A DNA stretch of 64,000 nt from Jeongeupia naejangsanensis (GTDB lineage: Bacteria > Pseudomonadota > Gammaproteobacteria > Burkholderiales > Chitinibacteraceae): positions 186,001-250,000 of the forward strand of contig NZ_JAESND010000001.1 in assembly GCF_016865585.1 (NCBI RefSeq), read 5' to 3'. The position numbers and the translations under genes were made by a program. Every line of letters starts with the position of its first letter. The stretch's first letter is position 1. Positions 1-11,010 of the stretch are shown here, piece by piece. The notes under the pieces were generated by a model, which was not told the origin of the DNA, did not search any database, and saw only the letters and a program-made list of their open reading frames with translations.

Positions 1-356
1 CCGATCAAGACCTCAAGCGCACGACTTTCGAACTGGTAATCGAGCTCGAATTCGACCTTGCACGCATCTTCCATCAGCGGGGTGAACTGCCAGACTCCGG
101 CCAGAGTCTTGAACGGGCCGTCGGCCAGCTGCATCTCGATCCGGTTTTCGCTATTGACGTTGCGGGTACGAAAAAACGATTTGACCCGCAGAAAATCGAT
201 GCGCAGTGTCGTGTCGAGCGTGTTGGCGGTGCGCTCGTGCACCTCGACACCACCGCACCATGGCAGGAAACGCGGGTAATGCTCCACGTCGTCAACCAGA
301 CGGAACATGTGCGCAGCGGAGTGGGGGACGAGAACGGACTTGCGGATTTGCTTCAT
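1..356 (-). CDS. ratA: RatA-type START/COQ10 domain protein (3' end outside window)
   Basis: Reading the minus strand from the ATG at 356 gives 118 residues with no stop before the window edge, so the C-terminus is missing. The start MKQIRKSVLVPHSAAHMF, the segment VDDVEHYPRFLPWCGG and the later DGPFKTLAGVWQFTPL match the RatA/PasT family, a START-like lipid-binding fold related to yeast COQ10. In E. coli RatA has been described as blocking 70S formation, while the COQ10 relationship suggests a ubiquinone-related role; the sequence cannot decide between them. It diverges from dnaB with about 75 bp between the starts. Full family members are about 145 residues, so roughly 25 residues are missing. 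Confidence 0.85.
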   Translation of the reverse strand, partial: MKQIRKSVLVPHSAAHMFRLVDDVEHYPRFLPWCGGVEVHERTANTLDTTLRIDFLRVKSFFRTRNVNSENRIEMQLADGPFKTLAGVWQFTPLMEDACKVEFELDYQFESRALEVLI

Positions 357-431
357 CGGGCAATGGCATCGCGCCAAGGGCTGCAAGGGGCTAGAATAGG
401 CAGCCTTTCGCCCACGGAACGACTGTCGGAA

Positions 432-1865
432 ATGACCGAGTATCCTACCGCCCCCCAGGGGGGCATGCAAGCCGGGCTCGCCGCCGACGTCGCGGCACTT
501 CGGCTGCCACCGCATTCGATCGAGGCCGAACAGTCGGTACTCGGCGGGCTGATGCTCGACAATACGGCGTTCGACAAGATTGCGGACGTCATCAACGAAA
601 ACGATTTCTACCGCGAAGATCACAAAAAGATCTGGCAGCACGTCGTCAAGCTGATCGAACACAACCGGCCGGCCGACGTGATTACCGTCGCTGAGTCGCT
701 CGACAATTCGAATGACCTGGCCTACGTCGGCGGACTCGCCTACCTCGGCTCGCTGGCGTCGAACACGCCATCGGCGGCCAATATCCGCCGCTACGGCGAA
801 ATCGTGCGCGAGCGCTCGGTCATGCGCCAGCTGGCAGGGGTCGGCACCGAAATTGCCGAGTCGGCGTACAACCCCGACGGCCGCGAGTCGGCCCAGTTGC
901 TCGACGAAGCAGAATCGCGGGTTTTCCAGATCGCCGAGCAATCGGCCAAGGGGCAGAAGGGTTTCATTCCGATGCCGCCGATCCTGAAGGAAATCGTCGA
1001 GCGCATCGATCACCTGTACCAGCAGGACAACCCCTCCGAAGTCACCGGCGTCGCTACCGGCTTCATCGACCTCGACAAGATGACGTCGGGCCTGCAGAAG
1101 GGCGACCTGATCATCGTTGCCGGCCGGCCGTCGATGGGCAAGACGGCGTTCTCGGTGAACATCGCCGAATACGTCGGCGCCGAACTCAAGCTGCCGGTGG
1201 CCATTTTTTCGCTGGAAATGGGTGCGGCACAGCTCGGCATGCGGATGGTCGGCTCGATCGGCAAGATCGACATGCACAAGCTGAAAACCGGGCGCTTTGA
1301 AGACGAGGACTGGCTGCGCCTGACGCATGCGGTGAACAAGCTTTCCGAGGCGCCGATCTTCATCGAGGAGACCGGTGCGCTGACTGCAATGGAAATTCGT
1401 ACCAAGTCACGAAGACTGGCGCGGCAGGTTGGCGGCCAGTTGGGGCTGATCGTGATCGACTATATCCAGCTGATGGCAGGCCGGGCGGGGGCCAAGGACC
1501 AGAACCGAGCAACCGAAGTCAGTGAAATTTCCCGTTCGCTCAAGGGCTTGGCGCGTGAACTTCAAGTGCCGATCATCGCGCTGTCGCAGCTGTCGCGTGC
1601 CGTCGAGCAGCGCACCGACAAGCGCCCGATGATGTCCGACTTGCGCGAATCCGGCGCCATCGAGCAGGATGCCGACGTGATCATGTTCATGTACCGCGAC
1701 GATTACTACAATCCGGACTCGCCGCACAAAGGCCTGGCCGAGTGCATCATCGGCAAGCACCGGAACGGACCGACCGGCAAGATTCCACTGGTCTTCATGG
1801 GGCAGCATTCCCGTTTCGACAATGCACTGATGCGCCCGGAGGGCTGGTCCAGCGATCTGGAGTGA
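432..1865 (+). CDS. dnaB: Replicative DNA helicase DnaB
   Basis: A 477-residue protein (E. coli DnaB is 471). The N-terminal helical domain begins at LPPHSIEAEQSVLGGLMLDN, which contacts primase and the helicase loader. The RecA-like domain carries Walker A GRPSMGKTAF at about residue 235, Walker B LIVIDYIQLM and the ending segment MFMYRDDYYNPDS. It unwinds DNA ahead of the replication fork as a hexamer. The frame is open upstream to 237, but the ATG at 432 gives the family length and leaves room for the divergent ratA promoter. No intein is present. A strong hairpin follows the stop. Confidence 0.96.
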   Translation: MTEYPTAPQGGMQAGLAADVAALRLPPHSIEAEQSVLGGLMLDNTAFDKIADVINENDFYREDHKKIWQHVVKLIEHNRPADVITVAESLDNSNDLAYVGGLAYLGSLASNTPSAANIRRYGEIVRERSVMRQLAGVGTEIAESAYNPDGRESAQLLDEAESRVFQIAEQSAKGQKGFIPMPPILKEIVERIDHLYQQDNPSEVTGVATGFIDLDKMTSGLQKGDLIIVAGRPSMGKTAFSVNIAEYVGAELKLPVAIFSLEMGAAQLGMRMVGSIGKIDMHKLKTGRFEDEDWLRLTHAVNKLSEAPIFIEETGALTAMEIRTKSRRLARQVGGQLGLIVIDYIQLMAGRAGAKDQNRATEVSEISRSLKGLARELQVPIIALSQLSRAVEQRTDKRPMMSDLRESGAIEQDADVIMFMYRDDYYNPDSPHKGLAECIIGKHRNGPTGKIPLVFMGQHSRFDNALMRPEGWSSDLE

Positions 1866-1887
1866 ACAACATCTGATGTCGTACATC

Positions 1888-1930
1888 AAAACAAAAAGCC
1901 AACCCTTTGTATGGGTTGGCCTTTTGTTTT
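1888..1930. terminator. Bidirectional terminator between dnaB and serB
   Basis: An 18-bp perfect inverted repeat, AAAACAAAAAGCCAACCC at 1888-1905 and its complement at 1913-1930, with a 7-nt loop. It is A-rich on one side and T-rich on the other, so it can stop transcription from both convergent genes. Confidence 0.9.
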
Positions 1931-1953
1931 CCGGTTAAGGTTTCACTTCAACT

Positions 1954-2793
1954 TCAACGGAAGTAGTTCAGTACACCCTCGAGTCCGACCTGGTTGATGC
2001 AGTACGGTGCTTCGGCCTGCACCTTGGGCTTGGCGTGTGCGGCAACGCCGAAGCCGGCCTCGTGCAGCATCGGCAGGTCGTTGGCGCCGTCGCCGATTGC
2101 AACAACCTGTTCGCGGCGCAAACCCAGCGATTCGCGCAGCGAAACCAGTTCGGCCTGTTTGCGTGCGGCATCGACGATGTCGCCATTGACGCGCCCGGTG
2201 AGCTTGCCGTGCTCGATTTCGAGCACATTGGCAATCGCACGGCTCAAGTTCAACCGTGCCTGCAATCGATCGGTGAAGAAGGTGAAGCCGCCGGAGATCA
2301 GCAGCGTTTTTGCGCCCGCCGCCTGGAACCCGGCAAGCATTTCTTCTGCGCCGGCCATCAGCTTGAGGCGCTCGTCGTACACGCGCTGCAATGCGCCTTC
2401 CGGCAGGCCGGCGAGCAGTGCGACGCGGCGCGTCAGGCTCTCGCGAAAGTCGAGTTCGCCGCGCATTGCTGCGGCCGTGATGTCGGCGACCTCTGGCTTG
2501 ATGCCGACCATGTCCGCGATCTCGTCGATGCATTCGATCGTGATCAGTGTCGAATCCATGTCCATGACGACAAGGCCGATGTCGCGCACGCCCAAGTCTT
2601 CGGGGATGAAGGCGTAATCGAGCTGGTTGCTTTCGCAGAAATCGGCAACGGCTTCTTCGTTGTCGATGTGCGCGCCGTGCAGCTTGAAGGCGCGCTGGTT
2701 GATGGCTTCGATCTGGTGCGCGTCGGAAAGGCGTGCCAGCTGCTTCAGGTCTTGCGTGGCAATCTCTGGCGCTTGAATGACAAGACGGTGCAT
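1954..2793 (-). CDS. serB: Phosphoserine phosphatase SerB
   Basis: A 279-residue HAD-superfamily enzyme making L-serine from O-phosphoserine, the last step of serine synthesis. Motif I is DMDSTLI (about residues 98-104); motif II is the SGG of LLISGGFTFF; motif IV is GDGANDLPML. The first 85 residues look like the ACT-like regulatory region of proteobacterial SerB. It is the last gene of a leftward run mfd - UPF0149 - HAD - serB, 58 bp after the HAD gene. It shares a terminator with convergent dnaB. Confidence 0.95.
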   Translation of the reverse strand: MHRLVIQAPEIATQDLKQLARLSDAHQIEAINQRAFKLHGAHIDNEEAVADFCESNQLDYAFIPEDLGVRDIGLVVMDMDSTLITIECIDEIADMVGIKPEVADITAAAMRGELDFRESLTRRVALLAGLPEGALQRVYDERLKLMAGAEEMLAGFQAAGAKTLLISGGFTFFTDRLQARLNLSRAIANVLEIEHGKLTGRVNGDIVDAARKQAELVSLRESLGLRREQVVAIGDGANDLPMLHEAGFGVAAHAKPKVQAEAPYCINQVGLEGVLNYFR

Positions 2794-2851
2794 GGTGGAT
2801 TCTGGGCGTGATTGAACGGACGGGGCGATTATAGCGGATCGCCGGGATGGT

Positions 2852-3355
2852 CTAACCGAACAGGCGGTCGGGCAGTTCGGTCAGCGAAAACAGGGTGTCA
2901 TATCCGGTGCCGACACGTCGCTCTTGTGTTTCCCGGTTGAGCCAGAGCGCATTCAGCCCCGCGCGGGCGGGTGCCGCCACGTCGCCGTCGAAGTCATCGC
3001 CGATCATCAGCATGTGCTGCGGCATCAGGCCGAGCGTTGCCTGAACGTGAAGCCAGAATCGCTCGTCCTGTTTGCCGAAACCCAGCGACTGTCGCGAAAA
3101 CACGTGCGAGACGCCGCCTGCAAGCCCTGCCAGCGACAATGCGTCCCAGACTTCGGCATCGTTCGACACCATGGCGTTGGTTGCGACGCAAATGGTGGCG
3201 TGCGGCCGGCAGGCGATCAGCGCCTCAAGCGCGCCGGGCACCCGCCGGATATCGGGTGACCCGGCCGCCGCAACGGTGCTGGTCGAGTCGTCCTCCATCA
3301 GTGTGCCGCCCCAGTCAAAAAGAATGGCCCGCGGTAGCGGGTTGCGATCAGGCAC
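2852..3355 (-). CDS. HAD-family hydrolase
   Basis: A 167-residue single-domain HAD protein. Motif I is ILFDWGGTL: the nucleophile Asp is present, but the usual second Asp (DxD) is Gly, as in a known DWGGT subset. Motif [14 protein letters not shown], supplies the metal-binding acids. The substrate cannot be told. The GTG start at 3355 overlaps the end of the upstream YecA-like gene by 8 bp, implying translational coupling. The Gly at D+2 may weaken phosphatase turnover, so activity should not be assumed. Confidence 0.8.
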   Translation of the reverse strand: MPDRNPLPRAILFDWGGTLMEDDSTSTVAAAGSPDIRRVPGALEALIACRPHATICVATNAMVSNDAEVWDALSLAGLAGGVSHVFSRQSLGFGKQDERFWLHVQATLGLMPQHMLMIGDDFDGDVAAPARAGLNALWLNRETQERRVGTGYDTLFSLTELPDRLFG

Positions 3356-4070
3356 CGTGGCATTTCTTGAATTTCTTGCCCGAACCGCACGGGCACGGGT
3401 CGTTGCGGCCGACCTTGGGTTCTTCGCGCTCGACGCGTTCGACCTGACCGTATTTCTGCTCGAGCCAGTAGAACATCACGTCTTCAACGATCCACGGCAG
3501 TTCGGAAATGCGTTCCTCGCGCTGCTTGATCGTGAGTGGTGTGGCCTCGTCGCCGTCTTCGTGGCCATCTTCAAGCGCCAGCACCGATGCGACCGAGTCG
3601 AACAGCTGCTCGTCCTCGTCGAGCGCCTTTTGCCAGACTTCTTCGCGCGCCAGCAGGCCAAGCCGGAAGCCGCTGGCCCAGTACGCACCCAGCGAGTCCT
3701 GCCACTTCTCGTCGGCACCTTCGTCCGACAGTACCAGCGGAAAGTACAACGGCTCTTCGCCGATGTTTTCGCGACGCTTGGGCGCAAAAGCCGCCTTGAT
3801 CGCAATGGCGTGGCGGCGGATCAGGCTGAAGGTTTCTTCTGCCTCGACGGCATCGTCGAACTCGGGCGGCGTGCCGTCGAATACTTGCGGCAGCCATTCT
3901 TCTTCGGGCACCTCGTCCGGGCCGATGGCGAGTGCCACCAGAAAGCCGTCGAGCATTTCCAGGTCCATGGTTTCCGCTGGCGTGCGCGGCGACATCAGAA
4001 AGGCATCGAGGCGGTCGAGTTCGTCTTCGGAGAGGGGCTTGAGCAGATCGGTCATGGTTGTTCCAGTCAT
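3348..4070 (-). CDS. YecA/UPF0149 family protein with C-terminal SEC-C zinc motif
   Basis: A 240-residue acidic protein. Residues about 10-190 match the UPF0149/YecA (YgfB) fold, with [24 protein letters not shown] near the start. The C-terminus ends in the SEC-C zinc finger [20 protein letters not shown], as at the end of SecA and on YecA. Family function is unsettled; a ribosome or SecA link is suspected. The ATG at 4070 overlaps the mfd stop (ATGA). A second ATG at 4055, preceded by GGAACA, could be the real start. Confidence 0.85.
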   Translation of the reverse strand: MTGTTMTDLLKPLSEDELDRLDAFLMSPRTPAETMDLEMLDGFLVALAIGPDEVPEEEWLPQVFDGTPPEFDDAVEAEETFSLIRRHAIAIKAAFAPKRRENIGEEPLYFPLVLSDEGADEKWQDSLGAYWASGFRLGLLAREEVWQKALDEDEQLFDSVASVLALEDGHEDGDEATPLTIKQREERISELPWIVEDVMFYWLEQKYGQVERVEREEPKVGRNDPCPCGSGKKFKKCHGA

Positions 4071-7000
4071 TTGTTCAGTTCGACGAGCAGTTCCTTGATA
4101 CGGACTGCACGCAGTGAGGGTTCGGGCCAGTTGCCCTCGATCCGCATCCGGTCGGGGGGCAGCATCTTGTAGTTCTTCTTGCTCTGGATCAGCTGGATCA
4201 GCTTGAAGGGTTCGACAACGGTGTTCGGTGCGAACGTCAGCACGATGGCCGAGTCGGCCGCGTCGATCTTCTGGATGCCCATCGGCTTGGCCTGCATGCG
4301 CAGCCGGTGACAGTCGAGCAGCACCTTGGCCGGGTCGGGCAGCAATCCGAAGCGGTCGACCAGCTCCTGCAGGATGTCGTCAAGCTCGTCCGGCGTTTCG
4401 CAGTTGGCCAGCCGCTTGTACAGTGACAGGCGTTCGTGCACGTCCGGGCAGTATTCGTTGGGCAAAAGCGCCGGCGCATGCAGGTTGATTTCGGTGGTGA
4501 TGCCGAGCGGTTGCGACAGGTCCGGCTCCTGGCCCTTTTTCAGCGACTTCACCGCCTCATTAAGCATCTGGCTGTAGAGCGAGAAGCCGATTTCCTGCAT
4601 CTCGCCTGATTGCGAGTCGCCCAGAACCTCGCCGGCGCCGCGGATTTCCAGGTCGTGCATGGCCAGATAGAAGCCCGAGCCCAGTTCTTCCATCATCTGG
4701 ATGGCTTCGAGGCGCTTCTTGGCGTCGGCGGTCATTCCTTCGACGTCGGGGACGAGCAGGTAAGCGTAGGCCTGATGGTGCGAGCGACCGACGCGGCCGC
4801 GCATCTGGTGCAGCTGCGCGAGGCCGAACTTGTCGGCGCGGTTCATCACGATGGTGTTGGCATTGGGGATGTCGATGCCGGTCTCGATGATGGTCGTGCA
4901 CAGCAGCAGATTGAAGCGCTGCGCGTGAAAATCGCGCATGACATGTTCAAGTTCGCGCTCGCGCATCTGGCCGTGCGCCACGCCAATGCGTGCCTCGGGC
5001 AGCAGCGCGCCGAGCTTTTCACGCATGTTCTCGATGGTATCGACTTCGTTGTGCAGGAAGAAGGCCTGGCCGCCGCGCTTGAGTTCGCGCAGCACGGCTT
5101 CGCGAATGATGCCGTCGCCGAATTTGGCAACGAAGGTCTTGACCGACAGGCGCTTGCTCGGCGCAGTGGCGATGACCGAGAAGTCGCGGATGCCCTCGAG
5201 GCTCATGGCCAGCGTGCGCGGAATCGGTGTCGCTGTCAGGGTCAGGACATCGACATTGGCGCGCAAGGCCTTCAACTGCTCCTTCTGCCGCACGCCGAAG
5301 CGGTGCTCCTCGTCGATGATGACGAGGCCGAGATTCTTGAACTGGACGTCGGGCTGAACCAGCTTGTGCGTCCCGATCACGATGTCGACAACGCCGTCGG
5401 CCAGTCCCTTGAGTGCGGCGGTTGTTTCCTTGCCGGAGCGGAAACGGCTCAGCTCGGCGATCTTGACCGGCCAGTCGGCGAAGCGGTCGGCGAAGGTCTG
5501 GAAGTGCTGCTCGGCGAGCAGGGTCGTCGGCACCAGGACGGCAACCTGCTTGCCGCCGGCGACGGCCGCGAATGCAGCACGCAGCGCGACCTCGGTCTTT
5601 CCGAAGCCGACGTCACCGCACACCAGCCGGTCCATCGGCTGGCTGACGCGCATATCGACCAGAACCGCCTCGATCGCGGCGGCCTGATCGGGGGTTTCAT
5701 CAAAGCCGAAGCCCTCGGCAAACGCCTCGTAGTCCTGATGCCTCCACTCGAAGGCGTGACCCTGGCGCGCGGCGCGGCGGGCATACAGGTTGAGTAGTTC
5801 GGCTGCGGTGTCTCGCACCTGTTCGGCGGCACGGCGCTTGGCTTTTTCCCAAACGCCGGAGCCGAGCCGGTGCATCGGCGCCGCGTCGGCTGCACCACCG
5901 GAGTAGCGGCTGATGACGTGCAGTTGCGATACCGGCACATAAAGCTTGTCGCCGCCGGCGTATTCGAGCAGCAGCAGCTCGGTTGCGCCCTCGCCGAGGT
6001 CCATCGACGTCAGGCCCATGTAGCGACCGATGCCGTGCGCCTCGTGAACGACCGCGTCGCCGATCTTGAGCTCGGACAGGTCGCGCAGCATCGCGTCGGT
6101 ATTGCTGCGCTTTTGCTGTTTGCGGCCACGGCTTTGCGCCACGGTCGCGTACAGGTCGGCCTCGGTGATGACGGCCAGACCTTCGGCCTCCAGGACGAAG
6201 CCGTTGTACAGCGGCGCGGCGGCAAGCATCAGCCGGGTCTTGCGCGCTGCCAGTGCATCGGACCAGGCCTCAACGAGCACCGGCTTGACGCCGTATTCGC
6301 CGAAAAACTGCGCCATCGTTTCCCGCCGACCCAGGCTCTCGGCCGTAACGAGCACTTTGCCCGGATAGTCGGCAACAAATCGTTCCAGTTTTGCCAGCGG
6401 ATTGTCCGCGCGACGGTCGACCCCCAGTGACGGAAGGGGGGATGTCGGGCGCGGCTCGTTGCTGTCGCTGATCAGCTCGACACGGCGCAGGGGCTTGATC
6501 AGGCCGAAGAGCTCGTCCGGTGCCAGGTACAGCTCGGTGGGCTTGAGGATGGGGCGGCTTTTTTCGCCGGACAGGTTGCGGTAGCGGTCTTGCGTGTCGC
6601 GCCAGAAGCTTTCGGCTGCGTCGAGCACCTTGCCGTGCAGGGCGACGGTCGTGTCTTTCGCGAGATAGTCGAACAGGGTGGCAGTGTGGTCAAAAAACAG
6701 CGGCAAATAGTACTCGATGCCTGCCGGCGTTACGCCGTTGCTGATGTCCTTGTAAAGTTGAGACTTACTCGGATCCCCTTCGAATGTTTCGCGGAAGCGC
6801 TGGCGAAACCGGGTGCGCCCGGCTTCATCAAGCGGGAACTCGCGAGCCGGCAACAGGCGGATGTCCGGGACGGGGTAAAGGCTGCGCTGGGTATCGACGT
6901 CAAAGGTGCGGATGGTTTCGATTTCGTCGTCGAACAGGTCGAGGCGAAAGGGCAGTGTCGAGCCCATCGGAAAGAGGTCGACCAGGCCGCCGCGAATGGC

Positions 7001-7474
7001 GAATTCGCCGGGGCTGAACACCTGGGTGACGTGGCTGTAGCCGGCAAAGACCAGGTCGGCGCGAAGCTTTTCGGGGTCGAATGCGCTGCCCTTGGCGATG
7101 TTGAAGGTGTAGGCCGCAAGGTATTCAACCGGCGCGAGCCGTCCGAGTGCGGTTTGCACCGGAACAATGATGACGTCGGCCTGCTGTTCGCGAATTTGCC
7201 AAAGGCTGGCCAGTCGTTCGGAAATCAGGTCGTGATGCGGGCTGAGGTGGTCGTAAGGCAGCGTTTCCCAGTCTGGCAGCTGCACGACGGTTCGCTTGGG
7301 GGCGAAAAAGCGGATTTCGTCGCCGAGGCGGGCTGCATCTTGCGCCGAGGCGGTCAGGACGAGCAGGGTTGAAGTCTGGTTGCCAAGCTGATCGAGAAGC
7401 CAGGCGTCGGCCGACCCGTGAGGGGTGGCGAGAAGCAGGCGCTCACCGGCGCGGGGCAGTACTGGGGTGTTCAT
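4067..7474 (-). CDS. mfd: Transcription-repair coupling factor Mfd
   Basis: A 1135-residue Superfamily 2 translocase (E. coli 1148). It displaces RNA polymerase stalled at lesions and recruits UvrA. The UvrB-like N-terminal module precedes the RNA polymerase interaction domain (about residue 475, [16 protein letters not shown]). The motor has Walker [21 protein letters not shown] box [10 protein letters not shown] and [12 protein letters not shown]. The C-terminal TRCF domain ends in LLVELNK. The frame is open to 7561, but [15 protein letters not shown] at 7474 fits family N-termini; the ATG at 7483 is an alternative. First gene of the leftward run ending at serB, divergent from the GGDEF-EAL gene. 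Confidence 0.96.
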   Translation of the reverse strand: MNTPVLPRAGERLLLATPHGSADAWLLDQLGNQTSTLLVLTASAQDAARLGDEIRFFAPKRTVVQLPDWETLPYDHLSPHHDLISERLASLWQIREQQADVIIVPVQTALGRLAPVEYLAAYTFNIAKGSAFDPEKLRADLVFAGYSHVTQVFSPGEFAIRGGLVDLFPMGSTLPFRLDLFDDEIETIRTFDVDTQRSLYPVPDIRLLPAREFPLDEAGRTRFRQRFRETFEGDPSKSQLYKDISNGVTPAGIEYYLPLFFDHTATLFDYLAKDTTVALHGKVLDAAESFWRDTQDRYRNLSGEKSRPILKPTELYLAPDELFGLIKPLRRVELISDSNEPRPTSPLPSLGVDRRADNPLAKLERFVADYPGKVLVTAESLGRRETMAQFFGEYGVKPVLVEAWSDALAARKTRLMLAAAPLYNGFVLEAEGLAVITEADLYATVAQSRGRKQQKRSNTDAMLRDLSELKIGDAVVHEAHGIGRYMGLTSMDLGEGATELLLLEYAGGDKLYVPVSQLHVISRYSGGAADAAPMHRLGSGVWEKAKRRAAEQVRDTAAELLNLYARRAARQGHAFEWRHQDYEAFAEGFGFDETPDQAAAIEAVLVDMRVSQPMDRLVCGDVGFGKTEVALRAAFAAVAGGKQVAVLVPTTLLAEQHFQTFADRFADWPVKIAELSRFRSGKETTAALKGLADGVVDIVIGTHKLVQPDVQFKNLGLVIIDEEHRFGVRQKEQLKALRANVDVLTLTATPIPRTLAMSLEGIRDFSVIATAPSKRLSVKTFVAKFGDGIIREAVLRELKRGGQAFFLHNEVDTIENMREKLGALLPEARIGVAHGQMRERELEHVMRDFHAQRFNLLLCTTIIETGIDIPNANTIVMNRADKFGLAQLHQMRGRVGRSHHQAYAYLLVPDVEGMTADAKKRLEAIQMMEELGSGFYLAMHDLEIRGAGEVLGDSQSGEMQEIGFSLYSQMLNEAVKSLKKGQEPDLSQPLGITTEINLHAPALLPNEYCPDVHERLSLYKRLANCETPDELDDILQELVDRFGLLPDPAKVLLDCHRLRMQAKPMGIQKIDAADSAIVLTFAPNTVVEPFKLIQLIQSKKNYKMLPPDRMRIEGNWPEPSLRAVRIKELLVELNK

Positions 7475-7490
7475 GAGGATCATGGCTGTG

Positions 7491-7507
7491 ATCGGACGAA
7501 TTCCGAT
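7491..7507. promoter_or_regulatory. Inverted repeat between mfd and the GGDEF-EAL gene
   Basis: ATCGGA and TCCGAT arms separated by 5 bp, in the 114-bp gap between two divergent start codons. It is a possible operator for either gene; no matching regulator is recognisable nearby. Confidence 0.3.
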
Positions 7508-7588
7508 TATACCGGCGTAGTGACGCCAGAAATGCGAACAGAACAAGGTCGCTGATAACAACGCGCAAGCTGACCAAAAGGAGGGGCA

Positions 7589-10129
7589 ATGTCGGGACTA
7601 TCGCTGCGCGATGCGCAACTGGCTGCGCTCTATGCGCTGGCGCAATACCTTGGCTGGCTTTTTTTCGCGCCTGCGCAGTATGGCGCACTGGTCGCGCCGC
7701 AGGTCGGCGTTGCTGTCGCCGGATTGCTCCTGCTCGGGCCGCGCGCATGGCCCGCGCTCGCCGCAACCGCCTGGGTTTTGCCGGTGCTGGGTGGGTTGTC
7801 GCTCCCGACCGTGGTGCTGGTTTCGGTCATTCAGGTTTTGCAGGCGCTGCTCATTGTCGGCCTGTTGCCGGCGCTCGCGGCGTCGGGCGATGTTCGCGTT
7901 CGCGATGCGCTGCGCCTGCTGGTTGCCGGGCCGCTCGCGGGCGTTTTGCTGCCTGCGATGCTGACTGCTGTCGTCTTTGGCGTCTTTGAACCTGCCCGCC
8001 ATCTGAATACTTTCGACAACTGGGTCGAGCGGGCCATGGGCGAGGCGCTGGGCCTGCTGATCGTCGTTCCTTTCGTCGCAGGCTTGCGCTCGGAGCTGCG
8101 CAGCTTCAGCGCCAACCGCCTGATCGAGCTCACCCTGCTGGTCACGGTGACGGCCGTCAGCACCATGCTCATTTATCGTCACTACGGCGACGGCATGGCC
8201 AACCTGCAGTTCCTGCTGTTCCCGCTGGTGATCTGGTCGTCCCTGCGGCTGGGGCATGTCGGCAATGGTTGCATGATGATGGCTGCGGTGATGGTGGCCT
8301 CGGCAACGCTGCAAACCCGCAGCCTGCCCGGCGGCGACGACCTTTCGATCATCCTGCATCTGTTCACCGTGGCCGTTGCGGGACTGCTGATGGCTGCCTC
8401 CTATCGGGACGAGGCAGCGGCGGCGCGCAGCGTCCGTCTGGCGGCACAAGTATTCGACAACGCCTCCGAAGGCATTCTGATTACCGATGCGCAGGCGCGC
8501 ATCATTGCGGTCAATCCGGCGTTCAGCCGGATTACCGGATTCAACGCCGGCGAGGCCATCGGCAAAATTTCACGGATGTTCGGCGAGCACCGGCGTTCGC
8601 GCGAGCGCAATCGTGAAATGGTGGCCCGCCTGGCCGACCTCGGGCACTGGGAGGGCGAGATGCTCGACCGCCGCAAGAACGGCGAATCGTATCCGGCATG
8701 GCTGTCGATCAGCGCCGTGCGTGACGAGCTGGGTGGTGTCAGCAACTATGTGGGCGTCTTCTCCGACTACACACACCGCAAAGAAGCGGAAATGCGCCTG
8801 CATTTTCTCGCCAATCATGACGCCTTGACTCAACTGCGCAATCGCAGCGCAATGCACGCGGCGCTGAAGCAGGCGGCCGCGCGCGAGGATGCCAGACCAT
8901 TTGCGCTGATGTTTCTGGATCTCGACCGCTTCAAGGCCATCAACGACAGTCTTGGCCATGACGTCGGTGACGAGCTGCTCAAGGTGATCTCCCAGCGCCT
9001 GCGAGCCTCGGTCAAGGAGGGGGACGTGATCGCCCGGCTCGGTGGCGATGAATTTACGGTCATCCTCAACGGCATCGAAGGTGCCGACGACGTCGCGGCT
9101 GTGGCCGAACGGCTGCTTTCCAGATTGGGGCTGCCCGTCCTGATTCAGGGGCAGGAGCTGTTTGTAACCTGTTCGATCGGCATCAGTCTTTACCCGAACG
9201 ATGATCTGCAGCCTGCGCAGCTGCTCAAGAATGCCGACGTGGCGATGTATCGCGCCAAGGAGCTCGGCAAGAACACCTACCAGTTCTTTGCGCCGGAAAT
9301 GAATGTCCGGGCGTTCGAGCACCTGATTCTCGAAAACAGCCTGCGCCATGCATTGGAGCGTCAGGAGTTGTGTCTTTACTTTCAGCCGCAGATCGATCTG
9401 GCTGCGGGGACGCTGTACGGCGTAGAGGCATTGCTGCGCTGGTCCCATCCGCAGCTCGGGCTGGTGCCGCCGGCAAGCTTCATTCCGCTGGCCGAAGAAA
9501 ACGGGCTGATCGTGCCGATCGGCGAATGGGTGCTGATCGAAGCGTGCCGCCTCATGCGTGGCTGGCTCGATGCCGGTCACGATATTCCGCGTGTTGCGGT
9601 CAATCTGTCACCACGACAGTTCATGCGCGAACAGTTGCCGCAGCAGGTCGCCACGGCGCTGGCACTTGCCAATCTGCCGGCGGCAAGGCTGGAGCTCGAG
9701 ATTACCGAAAGCATGATCATGCAGAACCCGGAGCGGGCTGTGCGCATTCTGGTGCAGCTGCGTACCATGGGGGTCAAGCTGGCGATTGACGACTTCGGTA
9801 CCGGCTACTCGTCACTGGCCAATCTGAGGCGCTTCCCGCTCGACACCCTCAAAATCGACCGTTCCTTCATCGAAAACACACCGGAAGACGAAGACAGCGG
9901 CGCGATTGCCGAGGCCATCGTCGCGATGGCCAGAAAACTGCGCCTCAAGGTCATCGCCGAAGGGGTCGAAACGCACCAGCAGGCCTACTTCCTGCGCCGG
10001 ACCGGCTGTCATGTCGTGCAGGGCTACCTCTACGCGCCGCCGCTCGAAGAGTTCGACCTGCTGCATTATCTGGACCAGCATGCCTTGCTCAACCCGACCA
10101 ATGGCGAGGAGCCGGTTCTGGCGGGTTAA
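7589..10129 (+). CDS. Membrane PAS-GGDEF-EAL cyclic-di-GMP protein (MASE1-like sensor)
   Basis: An 846-residue inner-membrane signalling protein with a strong ribosome binding site (AAGGAGG) before the ATG. Residues 10-285 hold about eight hydrophobic segments resembling a MASE1 sensor. A PAS domain follows (about 290-405, [22 protein letters not shown]). The GGDEF domain has an intact RLGGDEF near residue 485. The EAL domain (585-830) keeps [36 protein letters not shown] and AEGVETH, so both cyclase and phosphodiesterase residues are present. The inhibitory-site position upstream of GGDEF reads KEGD rather than RxxD, so product feedback may be weak. Signal and net activity cannot be read from sequence. 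Confidence 0.93.
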   Translation: MSGLSLRDAQLAALYALAQYLGWLFFAPAQYGALVAPQVGVAVAGLLLLGPRAWPALAATAWVLPVLGGLSLPTVVLVSVIQVLQALLIVGLLPALAASGDVRVRDALRLLVAGPLAGVLLPAMLTAVVFGVFEPARHLNTFDNWVERAMGEALGLLIVVPFVAGLRSELRSFSANRLIELTLLVTVTAVSTMLIYRHYGDGMANLQFLLFPLVIWSSLRLGHVGNGCMMMAAVMVASATLQTRSLPGGDDLSIILHLFTVAVAGLLMAASYRDEAAAARSVRLAAQVFDNASEGILITDAQARIIAVNPAFSRITGFNAGEAIGKISRMFGEHRRSRERNREMVARLADLGHWEGEMLDRRKNGESYPAWLSISAVRDELGGVSNYVGVFSDYTHRKEAEMRLHFLANHDALTQLRNRSAMHAALKQAAAREDARPFALMFLDLDRFKAINDSLGHDVGDELLKVISQRLRASVKEGDVIARLGGDEFTVILNGIEGADDVAAVAERLLSRLGLPVLIQGQELFVTCSIGISLYPNDDLQPAQLLKNADVAMYRAKELGKNTYQFFAPEMNVRAFEHLILENSLRHALERQELCLYFQPQIDLAAGTLYGVEALLRWSHPQLGLVPPASFIPLAEENGLIVPIGEWVLIEACRLMRGWLDAGHDIPRVAVNLSPRQFMREQLPQQVATALALANLPAARLELEITESMIMQNPERAVRILVQLRTMGVKLAIDDFGTGYSSLANLRRFPLDTLKIDRSFIENTPEDEDSGAIAEAIVAMARKLRLKVIAEGVETHQQAYFLRRTGCHVVQGYLYAPPLEEFDLLHYLDQHALLNPTNGEEPVLAG

Positions 10130-10209
10130 AGCCACGGCGGGCGGGAGGAGTTTGTTAGAATTGCGGTTTCCTTTCCGCGATCGCCGCGAAAGCTGCGATG
10201 GTGCATGCC

Positions 10210-10953
10210 ATGCAAAACAAACTCATCCACGGCTTTCATGCCGTTTCCTCGCGCCTGAAGCGCTTTCCCGATAGTGTTCGCGAGCTTTACCTGAACGCGA
10301 CCCGTATCGACGCCCGTGCCAAGGAGCTGATCAAGCTCGCCGAGGAGCAGGGTGCCAAGGTGGTGTTGGTTGATGTTGCGCGTCTGGATGGCCTGACCGG
10401 CAAGGCGCGCCATCAGGGCGTCGCGGCGCTGATTGATCCGACCAAATCCTATGTGACGCTCGATGACGTGCTCGACACGCTGGACGAGCCGCCATTCTTG
10501 CTGGTGCTCGATGGGATTACCGACCCGCACAACCTCGGTGCCTGCTTGCGCGTTGCCGACGCCATGGGCGTGCATGCGGTGATTGCGCCGAAGGACAAGT
10601 CGGTCGGCATCAATGCCACCGTGTCCAAGGTTGCCTGCGGCGCGGCCGAAACCGTGCCGTACGTGATGGTGACGAATCTGGCGCGCACGCTGCGCGAACT
10701 CAAGGATAGAAACGTCTGGATCGTCGGCACCGCTGCCGAGGGTGATGCCGATCTGCACCATTTCGAAGTTCGCGGCGGTATTGCCTGGGTGCTCGGCAAT
10801 GAGGGCGAGGGCATGCGTCGTCTGACGCGTGAGCATTGTGACCAGCTGGTATCGATTCCGATGTACGGCTCGGTCGAAAGCCTCAATGTGTCGGTGGCCA
10901 CCGGCATCGTACTGGCCGAAACCCGCCGCCAGTTGTCGCTCGCGCAGCGCTGA
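10210..10953 (+). CDS. rlmB: 23S rRNA (guanosine-2251-2'-O)-methyltransferase RlmB
   Basis: A 247-residue SpoU/TrmH-family (SPOUT) methyltransferase. The N-terminal substrate-binding region begins [12 protein letters not shown]. The knotted C-terminal domain contains [24 protein letters not shown] and [19 protein letters not shown], the three SpoU motifs. It methylates Gm2251 in the peptidyl-transferase P loop. The ATG at 10210 aligns with family N-termini; an in-frame ATG at 10198 adds four residues and cannot be excluded. It lies 80 bp after the GGDEF-EAL gene and ends at a bidirectional terminator. Confidence 0.93.
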   Translation: MQNKLIHGFHAVSSRLKRFPDSVRELYLNATRIDARAKELIKLAEEQGAKVVLVDVARLDGLTGKARHQGVAALIDPTKSYVTLDDVLDTLDEPPFLLVLDGITDPHNLGACLRVADAMGVHAVIAPKDKSVGINATVSKVACGAAETVPYVMVTNLARTLRELKDRNVWIVGTAAEGDADLHHFEVRGGIAWVLGNEGEGMRRLTREHCDQLVSIPMYGSVESLNVSVATGIVLAETRRQLSLAQR

Positions 10954-10963
10954 ACGCAGACGC

Positions 10964-10995
10964 AAAAAAAGGCCGGCAATTGTCGGCCTTTTTTT
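10964..10995. terminator. Bidirectional terminator between rlmB and lysS
   Basis: AAAAAAAGGCCG at 10964-10975 pairs with CGGCCTTTTTTT at 10984-10995. Seven A and seven T flank the GC stem, giving a Rho-independent stop on both strands for the convergent genes. Confidence 0.92.
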
Positions 10996-11010
10996 CGCTT
11001 CGCGTCCTGC

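Noticed and set aside
237-431. 65-residue N-terminal extension of DnaB
   Set aside because: It overlaps ratA and its promoter and has no similarity to DnaB.
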